Shown: in pieces, positions 51,828-60,985 of the stretch
Layout of the letters: each line of letters opens with the position of its first letter
Position numbering within the stretch: the stretch's first letter is position 1
NCBI GenBank assembly: GCA_000230935.2
Contig: AGIQ01000014.1
Span: forward strand, 1-61,086
DNA length: 61,086 nt
Direction: 5' to 3'
Origin: Mycolicibacterium rhodesiae JS60
GTDB taxonomy: Bacteria > Actinomycetota > Actinomycetes > Mycobacteriales > Mycobacteriaceae
The notes under the pieces: generated by a model
What the model was told of the DNA's origin: nothing
The model's input: the letters and a program-made list of their open reading frames with translations, nothing else
Database searches by the model: none
Program-made: the position numbers and the translations under genes

Positions 51828-54806
51828 GTGGATCTGAATTTGTCGGCGATCACCAGGCCTGTGGAACGGCTGATGGCCACGGCGCAGAACGGTTTCGAGG
51901 TGCTGCGCTGGGGCGGGCTGGAGACCGGTGCCGTGCCGTCACCCTTCCAGATCGTCGAGAACAAGCCGATGTACAAGCTGCGGCGCTACTTCCCGGAGAG
52001 CAGGCCGGGCCAGCCGCCGGCCGGGCCGCCGGTGCTGATGGTCCACCCGATGATGATGTCGGCGAACATGTGGGACGTCACCCGCGAGGACGGCGCCGTC
52101 GGCATCCTGCACGCCGCTGGTGTCGACCCATGGGTCATCGACTTCGGCTCGCCCGACGAGGTCGAAGGCGGCATGGAGCGCAATCTCACCGACCACATCG
52201 TGGCGCTCAACGAAGCCATCGACACCGTCGGGGACGCCACCGGCCAGAGCGTGCATCTCGCCGGCTACTCGCAGGGCGGCATGTTCTGCTACCAGACGGC
52301 AGCCCTGCGGCAGACCAAGGACATCGCCAGCATCGTGGCGTTCGGTGCCCCGGTGGACACCTTGGCCGCCCTGCCGATGGGCATCCCGGCCAATCTCGGC
52401 GCGGTCGCCGCGGACTTCATGGCCGACCACGTCTTCAACCGCATCGACATCCCAGGCTGGTTGGCCCGCACCGGTTTTCAGATGCTCGATCCGCTCAAGA
52501 CCGCCAAAGCGCGGCTGGATTTCCTGTTCCAGCTGCACGACCGTGACGCTCTGCTGCCGCGCGAGCAGCAGCGGCGCTTCCTGGACTCCGAGGGCTGGAT
52601 CGCCTGGTCCGGCCCGGCGGTCTCGGAACTGCTCAAACAGTTCATTGCGCACAACCGGATGATGTCGGGCGGATTTGCCATCAACGGTCAGCTGGTCACG
52701 CTGTCCGACATCACCTGCCCGGTGTTGGCATTCGTCGGGGAGGTCGACGACATCGGCCAGCCGGCTTCGGTGCGCGGAATCAAGCGGGCAGCGCCCGCCG
52801 CCGAGGTCTACGAGGTGATGATCAGGGCGGGTCACTTCGGCCTCGTCGTGGGATCCAAGGCGGCGACCTCGACGTGGCCGACGGTGGCGGATTGGGTGCG
52901 CTGGCAGTCCGGCCTGGATTCCCGGCCCGCGAACATCGCACCGATGCAGGACAGCACCGCCGAACCCGACGAGTCCGGGGTAGCCCTGTCCGCCCGTATC
53001 GTCCACAGCCTGGCCGAGGCGTCCGAGGTCGCGCTGTCGGCGGTTCGCGGTACCGCCGAGGCGGTGCTCTACGCCAACAAGTCGGCACGAACGCTGGCCG
53101 TCGAGACCGCGCGCACCCTGCCGCGCCTGGCCCGGCTCGGCCAGATCAACGACCACACCCGCATCTCGCTGGGCCGGATCATCGACGAGCAGGCCGACGG
53201 CGCCCCCAACGGCGAATTCTTGCTGTTCGACGGCAGGGTCCACACCTACGAGGCGGTCAACCGCCGCATCAACAACGTCGTCCGCGGCCTGATCACGGTG
53301 GGCGTTCGCCAGGGTGTGCGGGTCGGTGTCCTGATGGACACCCGGCCCTCGGCGCTGGTGGCGATCGCCGCGCTGTCCCGGCTGGGCGCGGTGGCCGTCC
53401 TGATGCCGCCGGACGCCGACCTCGCCGAGGCCGTCCGGCTGGGTGGGGTCGGCGAGGTCATCACCGACCCCGGCAACCTCGAGGCGGCGCTGCGGCTGCC
53501 GGTGCAGGTGCTGGTGCTCGGCGGCGGCGAGACCCGTGACCTCCATCTGCCGGAGGACACCAACGTCATCGACATGGAACAGATCGATCCCGACGCCGTG
53601 GAGCTGCCGGGCTGGTATCGGCCCAACCCCGGCTTCGCCCGGGACCTGGCCTTCGTCGCCTTCAACACCGTCAGCGGAGAACTGGCGCCCAAGCAGATCA
53701 CCAACTATCGGTGGGCACTGTCGGCGTTCGGCACCGCGTCGGCTGCCGCACTGGGCCGCACCGACACCGTCTATTGCCTCACCCCGCTGCATCACCAATC
53801 CGGGCTGCTGGTCAGCCTCGGCGGTGCGGTTGTCGGCGGCACCCGGATCGCGCTGTCGCACGGGCTGCGACCGGACCGCTTTCTGGCCGAGCTCCGACAG
53901 TACGGCGTCACCGTCGTGTCCTACACCTGGACGATGCTGCGCGAGGTCTTGGATTACTTGGGCGACCCGTCCCTGTCTCTGCGCGGCAATCATCCGGTGC
54001 GGTTGTTCATTGGCTCCGGTATGCCGACCGGCCTGTGGGAGCGGACGCTGGACGCGTTCGCCCCGGCCAACGTCGTCGAGTTCTTCGCGACCACCGACGG
54101 GCAAGCGGTGCTGGCCAATGTGGCCGGCGTCAAGGTCGGCAGTGAGGGCCGGCCGCTGCCCGGCGGCGGACGTATCGAACTGGGTGCCTACGACCCGGTC
54201 GACGACCTGATCCTCGAAGACGATCGCGGGTTCGTCGCGGTCGCCGAACCGAACCAGGTCGGGGTTCTGCTGGCCCGGCCGTGGGGACCGGTCGACCCGA
54301 CCGCGTTGGTCAAGCGCGGGGTCTTTGCCGCCGGCGACACCTGGATCTCCACCGAATACGTGTTCCGGCGCGATGCCGACGGCGACTTCTGGCTGCTGGG
54401 CAGCCGTCCGACGCTGATCCGCACCGCGCGCGGTGTGGTGTTCCCCGAACCGGTGACTGATGCGGTCACCCGGATCGACGCCGTCGACCTGGCCGCAACC
54501 TACGGCGTCGCAGTGCCCGGCGGGACGATCGCCGTCACCGCCATCTCGCTGCGGTCCGGCATGACGGTCACCGCCGAGGACCTGACCGATGCGTTCGCCT
54601 CGATGCCGGTCGGCCCGCCGCCGGACGTCGTCCACGTGGTGCCCGACTTTCCGCTCAGCGCCACCTACCGGCCGACGGTATCGGCGCTGAAAGCCGAGGG
54701 TGTGCCGAAGGTGTCCCGTAACGCGTGGCACTTGGAGCCCGATACGGGGAAGTACAGGCGTTTCACGGCTGCGGCACGCGCTCATCTCGGCGGTACCGAG
54801 GACTGA
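51828..54806 (+). CDS. fused alpha/beta hydrolase / acyl-CoA synthetase-like protein (Rv1683-like)
   Basis: 992 residues, the length and layout of Rv1683. Residues ~1-365 are a PhaC-like alpha/beta hydrolase with VHPMMMSANMWDV, nucleophile GYSQGGM (Ser rather than the PhaC Cys) and a late His in AGHFGLVVG. Residues ~430-992 have the ANL fold of acyl-CoA ligases, but key motifs are degenerate: the phosphate loop reads FNTVSGELAPKQ instead of SGTTGxPK and the hinge-side TGD is STEY. Rv1683 is described as a lipase/acyl-CoA synthase linked to triacylglycerol. GTG 51828, AGAGGA upstream. Confidence 0.87.
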   Translation: MDLNLSAITRPVERLMATAQNGFEVLRWGGLETGAVPSPFQIVENKPMYKLRRYFPESRPGQPPAGPPVLMVHPMMMSANMWDVTREDGAVGILHAAGVDPWVIDFGSPDEVEGGMERNLTDHIVALNEAIDTVGDATGQSVHLAGYSQGGMFCYQTAALRQTKDIASIVAFGAPVDTLAALPMGIPANLGAVAADFMADHVFNRIDIPGWLARTGFQMLDPLKTAKARLDFLFQLHDRDALLPREQQRRFLDSEGWIAWSGPAVSELLKQFIAHNRMMSGGFAINGQLVTLSDITCPVLAFVGEVDDIGQPASVRGIKRAAPAAEVYEVMIRAGHFGLVVGSKAATSTWPTVADWVRWQSGLDSRPANIAPMQDSTAEPDESGVALSARIVHSLAEASEVALSAVRGTAEAVLYANKSARTLAVETARTLPRLARLGQINDHTRISLGRIIDEQADGAPNGEFLLFDGRVHTYEAVNRRINNVVRGLITVGVRQGVRVGVLMDTRPSALVAIAALSRLGAVAVLMPPDADLAEAVRLGGVGEVITDPGNLEAALRLPVQVLVLGGGETRDLHLPEDTNVIDMEQIDPDAVELPGWYRPNPGFARDLAFVAFNTVSGELAPKQITNYRWALSAFGTASAAALGRTDTVYCLTPLHHQSGLLVSLGGAVVGGTRIALSHGLRPDRFLAELRQYGVTVVSYTWTMLREVLDYLGDPSLSLRGNHPVRLFIGSGMPTGLWERTLDAFAPANVVEFFATTDGQAVLANVAGVKVGSEGRPLPGGGRIELGAYDPVDDLILEDDRGFVAVAEPNQVGVLLARPWGPVDPTALVKRGVFAAGDTWISTEYVFRRDADGDFWLLGSRPTLIRTARGVVFPEPVTDAVTRIDAVDLAATYGVAVPGGTIAVTAISLRSGMTVTAEDLTDAFASMPVGPPPDVVHVVPDFPLSATYRPTVSALKAEGVPKVSRNAWHLEPDTGKYRRFTAAARAHLGGTED

Positions 54807-54833
54807 GCTTCTGCCCAGGTCGCGCAGCGCTGT

Positions 54834-54839
54834 TAGGCT
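54834..54839 (+). promoter_or_regulatory. candidate -10 (TAGGCT)
   Basis: TAGGCT lies 40 bases before the secreted-protein ATG, in the gap after the fused synthetase gene; same form as the elements at 6003 and 24701. Confidence 0.4.
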
Positions 54840-54878
54840 CGCCGAAAGTCGCAGATGTCCACCGCGCCGGAGGAATGC

Positions 54879-55412
54879 ATGACAAGCCAGACCGTTTCAC
54901 GCCACTGGCGTCGCGCCGTCCGGGGCACGGCGATCGGTGCCCTGACCGCTGGCCTGCTGGTCGGGATGGGTACGCAACCGGCCTCGGCCGATCCGAGCGC
55001 CACTCCGGCCACCCCGAGTGCCGATAACGGCGTCCCGCAGTTCCAGAGCGCTGATCAGCTGCTGCTGTTCATCGACCAGGAGTACGACCAGGGTTCCGGC
55101 GGCGGTCAGCTGTCCAAGCTCATCAAGCAGGTCATGAAGCTGCGCGCGCAGGGCATCAAGCCGTCGCGAACCAATATCGCCGAGATCCAGAACGCGCTGC
55201 AGTACCGGCCGAATCAGAAGCCGCTGGTTGAGGCGCTGCAGAACACCCTCGGTTACCAGCAGAAGATTTTCGCCCAGATGCAGATCCTGCAGCAGGCGCA
55301 ACAGGCGCAACAGAACAATGCGGTGATGGGCGCCGGTCAGATGCCCAGCGACGGAGCCCCCACCATCGGCGGCAACACCGCACCGGTGATGGGCCAGCCG
55401 GCAAGCCCGTAA
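54879..55412 (+). CDS. secreted Gln-rich hypothetical protein
   Basis: 177 residues from ATG 54879 with CCGGAGGA upstream. An N-terminal signal peptide (RHWRRAVRGTAIGALTAGLLVGM) with likely cleavage after ASA (QPASA|DPSA) indicates export. The mature protein has a helical central part (LLLFIDQEYDQ, LSKLIKQVMKLRAQG), then a Gln/Ala-rich segment (QILQQAQQAQQAQ-like) and a Gly/Pro tail. The twin Arg does not fit a full Tat motif. No known domain is recognised; function unknown. Confidence 0.72.
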   Translation: MTSQTVSRHWRRAVRGTAIGALTAGLLVGMGTQPASADPSATPATPSADNGVPQFQSADQLLLFIDQEYDQGSGGGQLSKLIKQVMKLRAQGIKPSRTNIAEIQNALQYRPNQKPLVEALQNTLGYQQKIFAQMQILQQAQQAQQNNAVMGAGQMPSDGAPTIGGNTAPVMGQPASP

Positions 55413-55414
55413 CC

Positions 55415-55615
55415 GTGCTCGACGACAAGTTGCTGAAAATCCTGGTGTGCCCGGCCGATCGCGGTCCGCTGGTACTCGTCGACCAGGTTTTGTACAACCC
55501 CCGCCTGCACAAGGCGTACCGCATCGAGGACGGCATTCCGGTGCTGCTCATCGACGAGGCGGTCGAGGTCAGCCCCGAGGAGCATGAGCGCCTGATGGCG
55601 CAGTCGGGCTCCTGA
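55415..55615 (+). CDS. Trm112 family protein (Rv1684-like)
   Basis: 66 residues from GTG 55415. KILVCPADRGPL...YNPRLHKAYRIEDGIPVLLIDEA is the Trm112/UPF0434 pattern; only one Cys (in VCPAD) of the four zinc ligands of eukaryotic Trm112 remains. Such proteins can stabilise methyltransferases. It follows the secreted-protein stop by 2 bases and precedes the acyltransferase locus. Same position as Rv1684. Confidence 0.88.
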   Translation: MLDDKLLKILVCPADRGPLVLVDQVLYNPRLHKAYRIEDGIPVLLIDEAVEVSPEEHERLMAQSGS

Positions 55616-55648
55616 AGCGCCGGCCGACTGTGGCGTAGCGTCGCAACT

Positions 55649-56462
55649 GTGGTCGACAACGTCGTCGTCAAGGACCTGCCCGGCGAACTCGCCAAGTGGG
55701 ACCCCGCCGTCACCAGACGGGTGATCGGGGCGGCCTGGCCGTTGATCCGGCGGTACTTTCGCGCCGAGGTGCGCGGTCTCGAGCTCGTCCCGCCGTCGGG
55801 AGCGGCCCTGCTGGTGTGCAATCACTCCGGAGGCATGCTCACACCCGACGTCCCGGTGTTCGGCCCCGCTTTCTACCACGAGTTCGGGTACGGACGTCCG
55901 CTCTACACCCTGGCGCATTTACGGGATCTTCATCGCGCCGTGGGGGCCGCTGCTGCCGCGCCTGGGCGTGGTGCACGCCAGTCCCGAGGCCGCGACCGCG
56001 GCGTTGCGATCCGGCGCCGTCGTGCTGGTGTTCCCCGGCGGCGACTACGACGCATACCGGCCCACGTTGCAGCAGAACAAGATCGACTTCGACGGCCGCA
56101 CCGGGTACGCGCGCACCGCTATCGAAACCGGTGTGCCGATCGTGCCGATAGTGTCCATCGGTGCCCAGGAGACCCAGTTCTTCCTGAGCCGGGGAACTGA
56201 ATTGGCTTACCGAATCGGCCTGCCACGCATTCGAGCGGAGATCATGCCGCTGACCGTCGGGCTGCCGTTCGGATTCACCGTCTTCTTCCCGCCGAACTGG
56301 CCGCTGCCCTCGAAGATCGTGATGGAGGTGCTCGAGCCGGTCGACCCCTGTGCTTTCGGCAAGGGCCCGGATACCGACGAGGTCGACGCCCACGTCCGCC
56401 GGGTCATGCAGCGCGCGCTGGACCGACTCGCCGGGCAACGCCGCTTCCCGGTGCTGGGATGA
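55649..56462 (+). pseudogene. PlsC/DGAT-like acyltransferase, frameshifted
   Basis: The first frame (GTG 55649) encodes the N-terminal part with LLVCNHSGGMLTPDVPVF, ending in YTLAH; family sequence then resumes in another frame as YGIFIAPWGPLLPRLGVVHASPEAA, with LVFPGGDYDAYRP and IVPIVSIGAQE, to 56462. Removing one T from the TTT at 55918-55920 restores a continuous ~270-residue protein. It would transfer acyl chains to a glycerol lipid. The break may be a real mutation or a sequencing error; the two halves are otherwise well conserved, which suggests it is recent. Confidence 0.8.
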
Positions 56463-56464
56463 CG

Positions 56465-57079
56465 TCAGAGCGCGGGTAAGTCGCCGGTGAGGTAACGCTG
56501 CAGCGTCGGTCCGATCGTCGCGGCCACCTGTTCGGCCGGCAGCGAGGCGAACGGCTCGAGACCGATGATGTAGCGCGCCATCACCACACCCACCAGTTGC
56601 GATGCCACGAATTGGACCCGCAGCCGCCCGCTGCCGGGGGGATTGTCGACGCGGGGCCCGATTTCAGCGGTGATGACCTCTTGCAGGAACGACCGGATCA
56701 GGCTGACGTCGGAGCCTGCCACCAGCGATCGAATCGTCGCGATCAGCGCGTCGCCCATCTCGGAATCCCAGAGCGGCAACAGGATTGCTGGAATGACCAG
56801 CCCGAGTTCTTCGATGGGGGTGTCGCGCAGCGGCACCAGGATGGTCATCGGGTCGATCGGGATGTTGATCGCGGCGGCGAAGAGCTGCTCCTTGGTGCCG
56901 AAGTAGTGGTGCACCAGGGCCGAGTCGACGCCGGCCGTCGCGGCGATCGCGCGGATCGAAGTCTTGTCGATGCCGTTGCGGGCGAACAGCTCTCGTGCAT
57001 TGACCAGGATTCGGTGGCGGGTGTCGGAGGATCCGGGCGGCCGGCCGGGCCGTTTCGCCTGCTTTCGGCCGGCGCTCAC
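56465..57079 (-). CDS. TetR-family regulator (Rv1685c-like)
   Basis: 204 residues from GTG 57079. A basic start (GRKQAKRPGRPPG) precedes the HTH: ILVNARELFARNGIDKTSIRAIAATAGVDSALVHHYFGTKEQLFAAA. The C-terminal domain is the TetR_C_17-like type. GTGA overlap with the upstream permease gene makes it the last gene of an ATPase-permease-regulator operon, as Rv1687c-Rv1686c-Rv1685c. It probably represses this exporter. Confidence 0.92.
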   Translation of the reverse strand: MSAGRKQAKRPGRPPGSSDTRHRILVNARELFARNGIDKTSIRAIAATAGVDSALVHHYFGTKEQLFAAAINIPIDPMTILVPLRDTPIEELGLVIPAILLPLWDSEMGDALIATIRSLVAGSDVSLIRSFLQEVITAEIGPRVDNPPGSGRLRVQFVASQLVGVVMARYIIGLEPFASLPAEQVAATIGPTLQRYLTGDLPAL

Positions 57080-57894
57080 GGAGTACGCCGCCGCAGGGTC
57101 GCCGCGGCCAGCGCCATCGCGGCCACGGCGAACGCCAGGACGACGACGATGTCCCGGATCGCAATATCGGTCAGCCTGGGGTTGGCGTTGACCTCGCGCA
57201 GGGCCTCCAGCGCGTAGCTGGCCGGCATCGCGTTGCTGATCCACTCCAGCCAGGTCGGCATCTGATTGCGCGGCACGATGATCCCCGCGAGCAGCAGCTG
57301 CGGGACGATGAACACGGGCATGAACTGTACGGCCTGAAACTCGGTGCGGGCGAACGCACTTGCCAGCAGCCCGAGCCCGACACCCAATACCGCATTGATG
57401 ACTGCGATGACGAACACCCAGATCGGGCTGCCCTTCGTGTCGAAACCCAGCAGCCAGAACGCGACGACACAGGCCAGGATCGCTTGCGCGGCGGCGGCCA
57501 CCGAGAACGCCGTGCCGTAGGCGGCCAGCAGGTCGAGCCTCCGCAGCGGAGTGGTCAGGATTCGCTCCAGGGTTCCCGACGCTCGTTCGCGCTGCATGGT
57601 GATCGACGTGATCAGGAACATCACGAACAGCGGGAACAGCCCGAGCAGGATCAGGCATGAGTTCTGGAACGGCGACACCGTGCCCGGTAACGACGGCACA
57701 TCGTCGAACATGAAGTACATCAGCGTGATCACCGCACTGGGCACCACGAGAATCATGGCGACACTGCGATGATCGGAGCGCAGCTGGCGCAGGATGCGGG
57801 TCGTGGTGGCCAGGTAGGCGCGCGGACTCAGCGCAGGGGAGTTGCGGTGCTGTGCCTGATGACGGACAGGAACGCTTCCTCCAGTGATGTGCAT
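57076..57894 (-). CDS. ABC-2 type exporter permease (Rv1686c-like)
   Basis: 272 residues with six membrane helices; ABC-2 features include MQRERASGTLERILTTPLRRLDLLAAY after TM2 and FMPVFIVPQLLLAGIIVPRNQMPTWL. ATG 57894 lies inside the ATPase gene (67-bp overlap); the first ~25 residues look poorly conserved but no later standard start is available before LSPRAYLATTTRI. Substrate unknown; drug or lipid export is usual. Confidence 0.88.
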   Translation of the reverse strand: MHITGGSVPVRHQAQHRNSPALSPRAYLATTTRILRQLRSDHRSVAMILVVPSAVITLMYFMFDDVPSLPGTVSPFQNSCLILLGLFPLFVMFLITSITMQRERASGTLERILTTPLRRLDLLAAYGTAFSVAAAAQAILACVVAFWLLGFDTKGSPIWVFVIAVINAVLGVGLGLLASAFARTEFQAVQFMPVFIVPQLLLAGIIVPRNQMPTWLEWISNAMPASYALEALREVNANPRLTDIAIRDIVVVLAFAVAAMALAAATLRRRTP

Positions 57895-58586
57895 CCGGTG
57901 TCCTCTCGGAGTCGGGCCGGGGTGGTGTGTGCCAGCAGCCGGCCCTCGCGCATGAGCAGCAGGTTGTTGCAGTGGTCGGCTTCGTCCATCACGTGGCTGG
58001 ACACCAGCAGCGTGGTTCCGCGGCGGGCCAGGTTGGCGAACTGATTCCAGAGGTCGACGCGCAGGACTGGGTCCAGGCCGACGGTCGGTTCGTCGAGCAC
58101 CAGCAGATCGGGCTGGCTGACCAGGGCGCAGGCCAGCGACACCCGGGTGCGCTGGCCGCCGGACAGATTCCCGCAGTACGCGATGGCGTGGTCGCGCAGT
58201 CCGACGTCGTCGATCGCCCGGTCGGCACTGTCCGGCGGAGCGCCGTAGAGCGCCGCGAAATAGCGGACGTTGTCGATGACTCGCAGGTCGTTGTAGATGG
58301 TCGGGTCTTGGGTGACGTAGCCGACACGGTGGCGCAACACGGGGGAGCCGGCCGGATGTCCGAGGACGGTGACGGTTCCGGTCGCCACGATCTGGGTGCC
58401 GACGATGCTGCGCATCAGAGTGGTCTTGCCGCAGCCCGACGGGCCGAGCAGCCCGGTGATCGTGCCGCGCGCGATGGTGACCGAGAAGTCGTGCAGCGCG
58501 GCGCGCTTACCGCGGATCACCTTCAGGTTCTCGGCGCGAACGGCGGCGTCGCGGCCCGTCCTCAATTCATCACTCGATGAACTCAT
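57828..58586 (-). CDS. ABC exporter ATP-binding protein (Rv1687c-like)
   Basis: 252 residues from ATG 58586 (MSSSSDELRTG). Walker A GPSGCGKTTLM, Q-loop YVTQDPTIYN, signature NLSGGQRTRVSLA, Walker B LLVLDEPTVGLD and the H-loop His of SSHVMDEADH. It powers the permease encoded downstream. A TTG start at 58625 is possible but would run through the operator repeats. Confidence 0.93.
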   Translation of the reverse strand: MSSSSDELRTGRDAAVRAENLKVIRGKRAALHDFSVTIARGTITGLLGPSGCGKTTLMRSIVGTQIVATGTVTVLGHPAGSPVLRHRVGYVTQDPTIYNDLRVIDNVRYFAALYGAPPDSADRAIDDVGLRDHAIAYCGNLSGGQRTRVSLACALVSQPDLLVLDEPTVGLDPVLRVDLWNQFANLARRGTTLLVSSHVMDEADHCNNLLLMREGRLLAHTTPARLREDTGCTSLEEAFLSVIRHSTATPLR

Positions 58587-58597
58587 CACGTGGTGAA
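58566..58597. promoter_or_regulatory. tandem 16-bp palindromes, candidate TetR operator
   Basis: TTCATCACTCGATGAA (58566-58581) and CTCATCACGTGGTGAA (58582-58597) are adjacent and match at 12 of 16 positions; each is an imperfect palindrome. They cover the ATPase start codon and its upstream side, so a repressor bound here would block the exporter operon, whose last gene is a TetR protein. Confidence 0.6.
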
Positions 58598-58648
58598 TAA
58601 TCCTCCCCGAACACGGACGGGTCAATGCCTGGGGCAGAATTTGCTTCG

Positions 58649-59263
58649 ATGAGCGCCGACCTGCTGGACACCGACCCGGTGTCGGCGGCTCGTGCGCTGC
58701 TCGGCGGGGTGATCAGCAGCAGGGGAGTCAGCGCACGGATCGTGGAGGCCGAGGCGTACGGCGGCCCGCCGGACGGACCGTGGCCCGATGCCGCGGCGCA
58801 CTCGTACCGAGGGCCGCGCCTCCGCAATGCGGTGATGTTCGGTCCGCCCGGGCGGCTCTATACCTACCGAAGCCACGGCATTCATGTGTGCGCCAACGTG
58901 GTGTGCGGCCCCGACGGCGCCGCTGCGGCGGTGCTGATCCGGGCGGCCGCGATCGAGTCGGGGCAGGATGTGGCGCAGGCCCACCGCGGTCCGCTGGTGC
59001 GCCCGGCGGATTTGGCTCGCGGTCCCGGCAACCTGTGTTCGGCACTGGGCATCGTGATGGATGACAACGGTGTCGACGTCTTCGATCCGGATTCCCCGGT
59101 GACACTGCAACTGTGCGACGGCGGCGGTCCGCAGAGCAGCGGACCGCGGGTCGGGGTGTCCCAGGCAGCAGATCGACCGTGGCGGTTGTGGCTCACCGGA
59201 CGCCCGGAAGTCTCGGCCTTCCGCCGCAGTCCCCGCGCCCCACGGCCGGGCGCGAGCGACTGA
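58649..59263 (+). CDS. mpg: 3-methyladenine DNA glycosylase (AAG/MPG family)
   Basis: 204 residues from ATG 58649; this start gives the same length as Rv1688, while ATG 58625 adds 8 unconserved residues. The active-site region IVEAEAYGGPPDGPWPDAAAHSYRG, FGPPGRLYTYRSHGIHVCANVV, ARGPGNLCSALGI and GPRVGVSQAADRPWRLW are diagnostic. It removes alkylated purines to start base excision repair. It is divergent from the exporter operon and lies 27 bases before tyrS. Confidence 0.95.
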   Translation: MSADLLDTDPVSAARALLGGVISSRGVSARIVEAEAYGGPPDGPWPDAAAHSYRGPRLRNAVMFGPPGRLYTYRSHGIHVCANVVCGPDGAAAAVLIRAAAIESGQDVAQAHRGPLVRPADLARGPGNLCSALGIVMDDNGVDVFDPDSPVTLQLCDGGGPQSSGPRVGVSQAADRPWRLWLTGRPEVSAFRRSPRAPRPGASD

Positions 59264-59290
59264 GCACACCCCATACGGGAAGATCAACGC

Positions 59291-60595
59291 ATGAGTGACG
59301 CTTGCGGAGCGAATCAAGTGCAGACGTGCACGACGATCCTCGACGAGTTGGGCTGGCGCGAACTGATCGCGCAGTCCACCGATATCGATGCGCTGGCTGC
59401 CGCGGCCGCGCAGCCACCGATGACCGTCTATTGCGGATTCGACCCGACGGCGCCGAGCCTGCACGCGGGAAATCTGGTGCCGTTGCTCACACTTCGTCGT
59501 TTTCAGCGGGCCGGCCATCGGCCGATCGTGTTGGCCGGCGGCGCCACGGGCATGATCGGTGATCCCCGCGACACCGGCGAGCGGACGTTGAACACCACCG
59601 ACACCGTCGCCCAGTGGGCCGAGCGGATCCGCGGTCAATTGGAGCGATTCGTCGACTTCGACGATTCCGCCAGCGGTGCGATCGTCGAGAACAATCTCAG
59701 CTGGACCTCGCAGCTGAGCGCCATCGACTTCCTTCGCGACGTCGGCAAGCACTTCTCGGTCAACGTGATGCTCGACCGCGACACGATCCGGCGCAGGCTG
59801 GACTCCGACGGCATCTCCTACACCGAATTCAGCTACATGCTGCTGCAGGCCAATGACTATGTGGAGCTCAACCGGCGGTACGGCTGCGCGCTGCAGATCG
59901 GCGGGTCCGATCAGTGGGGCAACATCATCGCCGGCGTGCGCCTGGTCCGTCAGACCCTGGGCACGAGCGTGCACGCCCTGACGGTGCCGCTGGTCACCGC
60001 GGCGGACGGGACGAAGTTCGGCAAGTCCACCGGCGGCGGGAGTTTGTGGCTGGACCCCGAGATGACCAGCCCATACGCCTGGTATCAGTACTTCGTCAAC
60101 ACGGCCGACGCAGACGTGATCAAGTACCTGCGCTGGTTCACCTTCCTGACGGCCGACGAGCTCGCCGAGCTCGCCGAGGCCACGGCAAACCGTGCGCACG
60201 AGCGGGCCGCGCAACGCCGACTGGCGCAGGAACTGACCACGTTGGTGCACGGTCAGGCCGCGACCGATGCGGTCGAGCACGCTTCGCAGGCGTTATTCGG
60301 CCGCGGTGAACTCTCGCGGCTCGATGAGCCGACCCTGGCGGCGGCGTTGCGGGAGACGTCGGTGGCTGAGCTGGCCTCTGGTGCCCCGGACGGCATCGTC
60401 GACCTTCTGGTGGCCACCGGTCTGTCGGCAAGCAAGGGTGCCGCCAAGCGGACGATCGCCGAGGGCGGGGTGTCGGTCAACAACGAGAAGATTGACAGCG
60501 AGGACTGGGTGGCACAACCGTCCCACTTCCTCCACGGCCGCTGGTTGGTGCTGCGCCGCGGGAAGCGGAATATCGCTGGCGTGCAGCGGGTTTGA
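59291..60595 (+). CDS. tyrS: tyrosyl-tRNA synthetase
   Basis: 434 residues. Class I core with HIGH-equivalent PSLHAGNLVPL, GGATGMIGDP, QIGGSDQWGNI and KMSKS-equivalent KFGKS, then a C-terminal S4 RNA-binding domain (about 365-430, GLSASKGAAKRTIAEGGVSVNNEKI). Charges tRNA-Tyr as a dimer. ATG 59291; the first ~12 residues (MSDACGANQVQT) may be an extension. Followed by rrnB. Confidence 0.97.
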   Translation: MSDACGANQVQTCTTILDELGWRELIAQSTDIDALAAAAAQPPMTVYCGFDPTAPSLHAGNLVPLLTLRRFQRAGHRPIVLAGGATGMIGDPRDTGERTLNTTDTVAQWAERIRGQLERFVDFDDSASGAIVENNLSWTSQLSAIDFLRDVGKHFSVNVMLDRDTIRRRLDSDGISYTEFSYMLLQANDYVELNRRYGCALQIGGSDQWGNIIAGVRLVRQTLGTSVHALTVPLVTAADGTKFGKSTGGGSLWLDPEMTSPYAWYQYFVNTADADVIKYLRWFTFLTADELAELAEATANRAHERAAQRRLAQELTTLVHGQAATDAVEHASQALFGRGELSRLDEPTLAAALRETSVAELASGAPDGIVDLLVATGLSASKGAAKRTIAEGGVSVNNEKIDSEDWVAQPSHFLHGRWLVLRRGKRNIAGVQRV

Positions 60596-60635
60596 AGCTT
60601 CCGCGTGCGTGCAAAACGCCGATCTAGCAGGCGAT

Positions 60636-60664
60636 TTGACTCGCTGTTAGCACTCACGTAACTT
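60636..60664 (+). promoter_or_regulatory. rrnB promoter
   Basis: TTGACT (60636-60641), 17-base spacer, TAACTT (60659-60664). This is a strong SigA-type promoter 41 bases after tyrS, and the only good one in the gap, as expected for a single-promoter rrnB operon in rapid growers. Confidence 0.65.
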
Positions 60665-60985
60665 ATTCCAAGTCAGAGCGGCCCGGCCAAGCCGGGGAGC
60701 GCGAAGATACCTTCAAGGAATAGTCCCGGACTCCGGGATGTTTCCGACTGTCCGCCCTACTCCACGCGGCGAAAGCTGCGGGGTGTTTTGCGCGGCCGGT
60801 GAAGGTGCTGGGTGTGTTGTTTGAGAACTCAATAGTGTGTTTGGTGGTTTTTGTTTGTTGTTGTTTTTGCTGCATCCTGGTACCCCCGTGTTGGGGTGCA
60901 GTGTTTTTGATGCCAGTTTTGGTGTCTTTTGTTTGGTTTCAGATTTTTCTGATTCGAATTCTGCCTGCGCCTGTTGGTGTGGGGG
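60665..60985 (+). other. pre-rRNA leader with hairpins and boxA-like antitermination site
   Basis: About 320 bases of leader with no gene. Two perfect hairpins, CCCGGC-CAA-GCCGGG (60682-60696) and TCCCGG-ACT-CCGGGA (60724-60738), come first. TGTTTGAGAACTCAATAG near 60817-60834 is the conserved actinobacterial boxA-type element. ACCCC/GGGGT (about 60882-60896) forms a further stem before a T/G-rich stretch likely in the processing stem. Confidence 0.75.

Noticed and set aside
51939..54785. 948-codon open frame antisense to the fused hydrolase/synthetase gene
   Set aside because: Its product is Arg/Gly/His-rich low-complexity sequence with no family motifs, a shadow of high GC coding DNA.
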